Origin: Euonymus europaeus
Taxonomy: Eukaryota; Streptophyta; Magnoliopsida; Celastrales; Celastraceae
Length of the DNA stretch: 64,000 nt
Reading direction: 5' to 3'
Assembly (NCBI GenBank): GCA_963580455.1
Contig: OY756964.1
Coordinates: 7,192,001-7,256,000 of the forward strand
The notes beneath the pieces are model-generated. The model was not told where the DNA came from, did no database searches, and saw only the letters and a program-made list of their open reading frames with translations. The position numbers and the translations under genes were made by a program. This document shows, one piece after another, positions 58,184-64,000 of this stretch; position 1 is the first letter of the stretch, and every line of letters starts with the position of its first letter.

Positions 58184-60205
58184 ATGGGGAGATACAGTAA
58201 GCTCTTGTCCAACGCCGAGATTATAAAATCTTTTTGCAAGAAGTATGGGATTCAATCGACTTTCCAAGTGTTGGACCCTTCATGTGTTGAAGATGAAGAG
58301 TCAACGGGATGCATCAAGATTCCCATAATGATTGTGATAGAGTGCGGGATACGCTTTCCATTCCAGCCTTTAATTCGAGACTTCTTCGCCTACACTCAGT
58401 TGGATCCTTCACGTTTATGTCAGAATGCTTATAGGATATTGGGTGCTGTGATGAATTTGAATCATCTGCTTGATACGAAGCTCACTCTTGCTGACATCTT
58501 TAGTTGCTATGCCCTTCTAAAGGCTCCAACTAGGGATGGCTACTATATTTCTGGGAGATACCCCAATGCTCTAATCCATTGTCTTCCATCTTCTTCTAAA
58601 GACATGGATTATATGCTAGTCTCTAGAGACTGGAGTTTCAACAATCGCCGAGACAAGCCTATCAGTAATTTTTCTTCTTCATGCTCATTTTGTTTGCTTT
58701 CATTTACATGTTTTTTTGTAAACCTCTTTTTGTGATGCCTCAGGTATTCCCTCCTCCAATGGTCCTACAGAAGTGATCAGTGCTATATTTGCAAAATACA
58801 GGGACAATTCTTTCATCAAGAAGTCTCATGTAGGGAAGTTCTGGAGGTCTGCGCTGGTGTTGCTTGGTCGACCTCCTCTCTACCATTCTTTCAAGTCTCT
58901 TCCTCTAAATTCGAAAGTAGACGAAGCCAGGGAATTTTTTGATAACTTTAAATTTCCTGAAGCCACGGTGAGCGGAGAAGAGTCTTCCTCTATTAATGAG
59001 TATGATGGAGGGGGAAGTGAAGAAAACGCATTAGAGGAGAATGTCAGTTCATCATCCGACAACAACGACAGAGATTAGGTTTTATAAAACATCCTCTTTT
59101 CCTTGAATTTTGATGGGCTCCAAATTTTTTCCTTCTTTTAATTTCACTTTGGGTTTGGTAGGTGTTGTTTGATCGCCCAGCAGCAAGTGCCCCTAGGGCG
59201 AGGGCCTCTTTTGGCAATCCGGGTCATAGAGTCATGTCCTCCGATGACGGCCGCGATAGAACTAGGATTCTTGATATCTGTAGATGCGAGTTTGACTATG
59301 CTCGGATCTTTGGGTCCTCTGCCGCCACTGGGGAACCCTCTGAGGAGAGATCTTCACCAGCCTTTCGCGATGACATTCTCAATTTACTAGGCGAGTTACC
59401 ACCACCTCTTTTTGGAAGTGGCATGACCGAGGGACTACCTCCCTCTTCTGAGTCACCCATAATTCCCGCCAGATCACCAGGTGTTGCCATGAGAAGCCCC
59501 ATCCAGACTGCTTCCCAGCTACGATCCTCTATCATACCAGAAGATAGGGACTGGTTCAAGAAGATTTCACTTGAATTTGCCGACGACGTGGCACTTTCGA
59601 TGTCATTTGCTGTATGTCTTCTTAACTTCCCTTTATGCTCTATTGGTATTGCTCTATTTAATTTTTTTTTGCTTTAGGGCATTCAACACTGCTCATAGCT
59701 CCTTGATGAGCGTGGTGCTGAGATCTTAAGCTTGAAACGGAAACTGAGAGACTTTGATTCATCCCTTGCTGACATGAAGAAGCAAGCAGAAGATGACAAA
59801 AAAGCATTGGCAGAGGCCAAGGAGGAGTTGCACCTAGCCCTTGAGAAAGCCAATGATGCAGAGCTTGCCGAAACCATACTAAAGTTGCAGAAAACACTTG
59901 ATTCGCTGTCTGAAGCCTAAGATAAATCCAAGGAGAATATTGAAGCTACAAAGAAGGTCTGCGAGCAGGAATGTTACGATCTCTATTCAAGCAAGTTGGA
60001 GTCTGACGCCAACTACTTCTTTGCCCTTGGGCGAGGTAACACACTTCTATTGTGTGGAGAACCAACGTCTTCTTCTGGATGGTCTCCTAGTGCCGATGTT
60101 CCTTGGCCTTATTCTGACGTACCTGTTCCAAACATCAGGGATCTATTTGCCAAGAGTGGACCATCTTCAAATCAGAATGACAATGGTGCTAGCCATGCCT
60201 CTTGA
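58184..60205 (+). pseudogene. Spliced antisense ORF of the Tat element (Transposase_28-like)
   Basis: ATG at 58184 gives MGRYSKLLSNAEIIKSFCKK. Exon 1 ends at 58664 (donor GTAATT). Exon 2 runs 58744-59078 (GIPSSNGPTEVISAIFAKYR; SKVDEAREFFDNFKFPEA). Exon 3 runs from about 59162 to 59609 (VLFDRPAASAPRARASFGNPG; ILDICRCEFDYARIFG). Exon 4 starts near 59679 with a coiled coil (LDERGAEILSLKRKL; EDDKKALAEAKEELHLALEKA) and ends at 60205. A TAG at the end of exon 2, one early in exon 4 and one near 59918 break the frame. The family is plant 'putative gypsy type transposon' (PF04195); its role in the element is unknown. Confidence 0.6.
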
Positions 60206-60529
60206 AAGTAGCTCATTTTAAGCATTTTCTTTTATTGTTATTCGTAGTTAGCTTCTTTAGCTTTCTCAGTTAGCCTCTTTGGCATTGTGACTAGTCTCTT
60301 TAACTAAGTTTTTTCTTTATATGTAAGTATTTTAATCTCTTTGATTAGTTTTCATTTGGTCTCCTTGACCTCAATTGCGATTTCGTTTAATCGTAGAAGA
60401 AAAGCAAATTAGCTTTGTCAATGGAAAATCTTTATTCATTTATTGATATGGCAAATGCCTTTTGAGAATGCAACAGAGCACTGGGCTTGAAAGTTAGCAA
60501 CTGCGCTAGAAAATAATCAAACATAAAAC

Positions 60530-61640
60530 TTCTTCAAGTTTGCAATATTCCAAGGGTGTCAGACTTTCTTGCCATCCTGCCCTTCAAGCTCGTAAGCTCC
60601 ATGCCTAACTCGTGCTGTCACTTTGTATGGTTCTTCCTAGTTTGCCCCCAGCTTCCCATCTAATTGCTCTTTAGTTTGGGATAATATCTTCCTTAGCACA
60701 AAATCTCCCACGTCAAAGCTTTTTATGTTGACATGCTTATTATAGGCTCTTAAAATCACCTGCTGATAAGTAGCTAGACGTACCATAACCTGATCTCTCT
60801 TCTCCTACAGTATCTCCAGGCTTCTCTACATAGCCACATTATTCTCACCCTCTTGATACATTTCCGTTCGGAGGGTTGGGAGTCCCACCTCCAAGGGAAT
60901 GACAACCTCTACACCGTAGGCTAGTGTGAACAGAGATTCGCCAGTTGATCTTCGCGGAGAGGTATGATATGCCCAAAACACTAAAATAAGCTCATCCACC
61001 CATCTTCCTTTAGCCTGTTCCAGCCTCTTCTTGATGCCATCAAGCACAGTCTTGTTTGATGCCTCTGCTTGCCCATTGGTCTGTGGATACATGGGGGTGG
61101 AGTACAGATTTCCTATTCCATAATCGGAGCAGAAATCTTTAAAGTTGGTGCTAGAAAACTGTGTCCTGTTATCCTTCACCAAGGCGTAAGGAATCCCAAA
61201 CCGTGTGATGATGTTCTCCCAAACAAATTTCTTTGTTTCCACATCCCTGATTGCTGCTAGAGGTTTCGCCTCAATCCACTTCGTAAAATAATCAGTAGCA
61301 GTGATCATGAATCTCTTATTCCCCGTAGCTCGCGGCAATGGCCCAACCAAGTCCATTCCCCATTGAGCAAAGGGCTAAGGGCTGGTGAGAGGGCAGAGAT
61401 CTTCAGCAAGTTTATGGAGAATTGGAGCAAACTTTTGGCATTTTTCACACTTCTGCACATATTTGGCAGCATCCTTTTGCATATAGTGTCACCAATACCC
61501 CTAAGTAATTGCTTTGAACGCTAGGGTCCTTCCTACAACATGTGCTCCACAGACCCCCTCATGGATCTCATAAAGCAAATCCTCCACTTTGTTGGGGTGG
61601 ACATACAGTAAATACAGTCATGAGAAAGACCGTTTGCACA
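60530..61640 (-). pseudogene. Tat integrase, broken
   Basis: Parts of the zinc finger (HEGVCGAHVVGRTLAFKAI; YVQKCEKCQKFAP) lie at about 61600-61400. The DDE core (61356-60826) has D in MDLVGPLP, D in LVKDNRTQF (usually SDNGTQF) and E in NGQAEASNKTVLDGI. The C-terminal part reads FDVGDFVLRKIL and ends HPWNIANLKKFY near 60530. A stop lies between core and C-terminus (about 60825) and another in the zinc-finger part. Confidence 0.82.
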
Positions 61641-62275
61641 ACTTTCCATCAACAGATATCCAAGAGTGCGAAGCCCTCATTGCCAACCTCCTAGAATCCT
61701 TCTTATCCTTAGGAAAAATGCCATCCTTCAGGTACGAGACAATTGGATCCATCCAAATCGACTCCAGCTGGACACAGTTCAGCTCTCCTAGGACCTCATC
61801 AATGTTAGGCTTCTCCTGGATTTTCACGTGTATAATCCACTTTGCCCCTAGTTGGTCAGTTGACCCAAGGGTGGCGAAAGCATCTGCATGATCATTCTGC
61901 TCCCTTGGGATCTGAATGATCTTGTACTCGCGTAATCGGTTGAGCAATTCTCATGCCTTCTCCATATAAGCTGCCATTGTCACTGTTCTAGCCATGTATT
62001 GTCTTGTGAGTTGGTTTACCACCAACTGAGAGTCTGAGTAGATGATTACCTCTGTTTCTCCCAACCTTAAAGCACTCATGACTCCTTGGATCAGTGCTTC
62101 GTAATCCACTTCATTGTTGGTGGCTGGGAACCCAATTGAATTGCCATCTCTAGCATTTCACCTTCTAGAAACACCAAGACAATCTCTGCACCTGATCCCC
62201 TCCTAGTCGATGAGCCATCCACCTGAAGCTCCCAAGGCTGTGAGGCCACAACATGCACTTTCCATGCTCTCTATT
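61641..62275 (-). pseudogene. Tat archaeal-type RNase H (aRNH), broken
   Basis: The minus strand reads [60 protein letters not shown] and REQNDHADAFATLGSTDQ. All four acidic positions of the aRNH fold are seen. A frameshift lies near 62150 and a TGA near 61945. The domain is distinct from the RT-linked RNase H upstream and is diagnostic for Tat elements. Confidence 0.78.
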
Positions 62276-62282
62276 CTTCGTG

Positions 62283-63900
62283 CTAGTATTGAGAAGCAAA
62301 CTCAGCAATGAAATATGCTAACAGTTGTGCCTTGATCGCTGTCTTGGGCAAAAATGTCAAGTCATACTGCACCAGCTCTACTAACCACCTTTCCACTCTT
62401 CTTGATAGGTCTACTTTGCCCAGGAGGGACTTCAGGGGGAATTGAGTCAGCACCTTCACGTGGTATGCCTGATAGTAATGATTCAGCTTCCTCGTTGCAA
62501 CCACTAAAGCGAGGAGGAGTTTCTCCAGAGGGTAGTATCTTGTCTCTACGTCTAGCATGGTCTTGCTGACATAATATACGGGGTACTGCACCCTTTTCTC
62601 TTCTCTCAAAAGGACTACAATCACCGCATGATCTGTAAAAGCTAGGTACAACTGTAATGTGTCTCACTCTTTAGGTGTCGATAGCAACGAAGGCTTCAAA
62701 GTGTACGTCTTGAAGTCCTGGAATGCCTTCTCGCACTTCTCGTCCCACTTGAATGCCCTTCCAAACTTCAGCAGCTAAAAAAATGGTCGAAACCTATCTG
62801 ATGCCCGACTTATGAACCTGTTCAGAGTTGCGACCATTCAAATCATCTTCTAAATCTCTTTCACCTTGATTGGCCGCTCAAGGGATTGAATTGCTCAAAC
62901 CTGCTCTGGGTCAGCTTCTATTCCTCTCCTAGTCACTAAGTGATCAAGGAACTTTCTAGCGCTCACACCAAATGTGCACTTGCTGGAGTTCAGCTGCAGC
63001 TTGTACTCCTTTAGGACGTTGAAAATCTCTTGAAGATGTTGTAGGTGCTCCCCTTCAAACTTGCTCTTAACCACTATATCATCAATGTAGACCTTCATAG
63101 TTCTGCTCCCTTTCAAACTTGCTCTTAACCACTATATCATCAATGTAGACCTCCATAGTTCTCCCAATAAGATGCCCAAACAGTTTCTTCACCATCCTCT
63201 GAAAAGTTGCACCTGCATTCTTAAGCCCAAAAGGCATTGCCTGATAACAGAAGATCCCCTGAGGAGTGATAAAGGGGGTCTCCTGTTGATGCTCATGGTG
63301 CATAGGGATCTGATGGTAACCCCGATAAGCATCCAAAAAACTCATCATAGCCAGGCTAGAGGTTGCATCTACTAGCTGGTCAATCTTCGGAAGCGGGAAT
63401 AGGTCTTTTGGGCACGCCCTGTTCAAATCTGTAAAATGTACATAGACTCTCCACCTTCCGTCTTTCTTGCGCACGACAACTGTGTTGGAAAGCCATTCAA
63501 GGTATTGTACCTCCTTTATAGCTTTTGTTTCCAACAGGTTCTCCACCTCCTGCACGATAGCCTTCATATGATGTAGAGCTGACATCCTCACCTTCTGGAT
63601 GACTGGCTTGTGACCCACTTTGACGTTCAAATTGTGATTGGCTATCTCTGGGTCAAGGCCGAGCATCTCATATGAGGTCCACGCGAACACTTCTTTGTTC
63701 CTTCTTAAAATCCCAATTAGATTTTCTCTTTCCAATTGTGCAAGACATGACCCAACTAGAAAGTACATCTCCGGATCGCCTGGTGTCACTTCTATCTTCT
63801 TCAGCTCTTCTACCGACTTGGCACTTGGCTTCTTCCCGACCTCCTCAAGCACTAGAGCCTCTTCCTCCATCATCATCACCCTTGCTGCTGGTTTAGCTTA
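62283..63900 (-). pseudogene. Tat reverse transcriptase and RNase H, broken
   Basis: RT runs from about 63879: VEELKKIEVTPGDPE, FAWTSYEMLGLDPEIANHNL, DGRWRVYVHFTDLNRACPKD, MSFLDAYRGYHQI, MPFGLKNAGATFQRMV, VYIDDIVVKSK. Just after the YIDD box a 58-bp tandem duplication shifts the frame, and YIDD occurs a second time in the frame 63116-62895, which continues to LVTRRGIEADPEQV. Connection and RNase H follow (YLAFTDHAVIVVLLREE; YYPLEKLLLALVVATRKLNHYY). Several stops lie between 62890 and 62660. Confidence 0.85.
63054..63169. repeat. 58-bp tandem duplication over the RT catalytic box
   Basis: Copies 63054-63111 and 63112-63169 both begin TTCAAACTTGCTCTTAACC and differ at only a few positions. Since 58 is not a multiple of 3 the reading frame changes between them. 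Confidence 0.92.
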
Positions 63901-64000
63901 TGCCATGAAGCACTCTTTTGATATAGCTTGGTCCCCTTTAACCTCTATTACATCTTTTCCATGTGGAAACTTCAACATCTGGTAAACGGTTGACGGTATT

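Larger units (their letters stand above)
57600..64000 (-). mobile_element. Tat-lineage Ty3/gypsy retrotransposon, 3' part (runs off the window)
   Basis: On the minus strand, RT, RNase H, a second archaeal-type RNase H and integrase lie in that order. The second RNase H marks the Tat lineage. A plus-strand multi-exon ORF follows between pol and the 3' LTR region. Gag and protease lie beyond 64000. Stops, frameshifts and a 58-bp duplication show the copy is inactive. The low border is not defined. Confidence 0.82.

Overview
This is nuclear DNA of a flowering plant, probably a eudicot. Genes have GT-AG introns and organelle-directed products. The repeats are plant lineages: Athila and Tat Ty3/gypsy elements, MULE, PIF/Harbinger, hAT, Helitron and a SINE. 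The species cannot be named from the sequence.

Layout. From 1 to about 22.3 kb the window is a transposon graveyard. A decayed Athila element (about 1.0-10.4 kb, minus strand) keeps gag, protease, RT, RNase H, integrase and a third ORF, but both LTRs are truncated. It abuts a broken MULE transposase (10.4-12.0 kb). Then come LTR remnants (12.7-15.0 kb), a 'gypsy-type transposon' ORF remnant (16-17.5 kb), an exact four-unit 39-bp repeat, and a decayed PIF/Harbinger element (18-21.9 kb) split by a hAT-like insertion. A Tourist-like MITE sits directly against the Harbinger end.

A gene island follows (22.7-33.7 kb). It holds a DUF936 protein gene (+), a PRP17/CDC40 splicing-factor gene (-) convergent with it, and an RlmN-type radical-SAM rRNA methyltransferase gene (+) divergent from PRP17 across 388 bp. 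A second copy of the MITE family follows. Positions 34.8-46.1 kb are repeats again: a Helitron helicase remnant interrupted by a hAT MITE with a perfect 8-bp target duplication, a 34-bp tandem array, another hAT MITE, a second Helitron-like unit with an RPA OB-fold piece, a solo LTR with a perfect 5-bp target duplication, and a broken RPA70-like C-terminal gene.

A second gene island (47.1-55.6 kb) holds an RBM25-like splicing regulator (RRM + RE/RD-rich + PWI, +) and a chloroplast HAD phosphatase resembling PYRP2 of riboflavin synthesis (-), whose HAD motif I and IV acids are replaced. From 55.7 kb there are MITE and tandem repeats, then the 3' part of a Tat-lineage gypsy element (minus strand; RT, RNase H, archaeal-type RNase H, integrase). 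It carries a multi-exon antisense ORF between pol and the 3' LTR.

Two of the five host genes (PRP17, RBM25) act in pre-mRNA splicing; there is no sign of a functional cluster. No wholly new system was found. The best leads are the altered HAD phosphatase, the PRP17 intron that splits its penultimate codon, the spliced antisense ORF of the Tat element, and the nested insertions that can be ordered in time.
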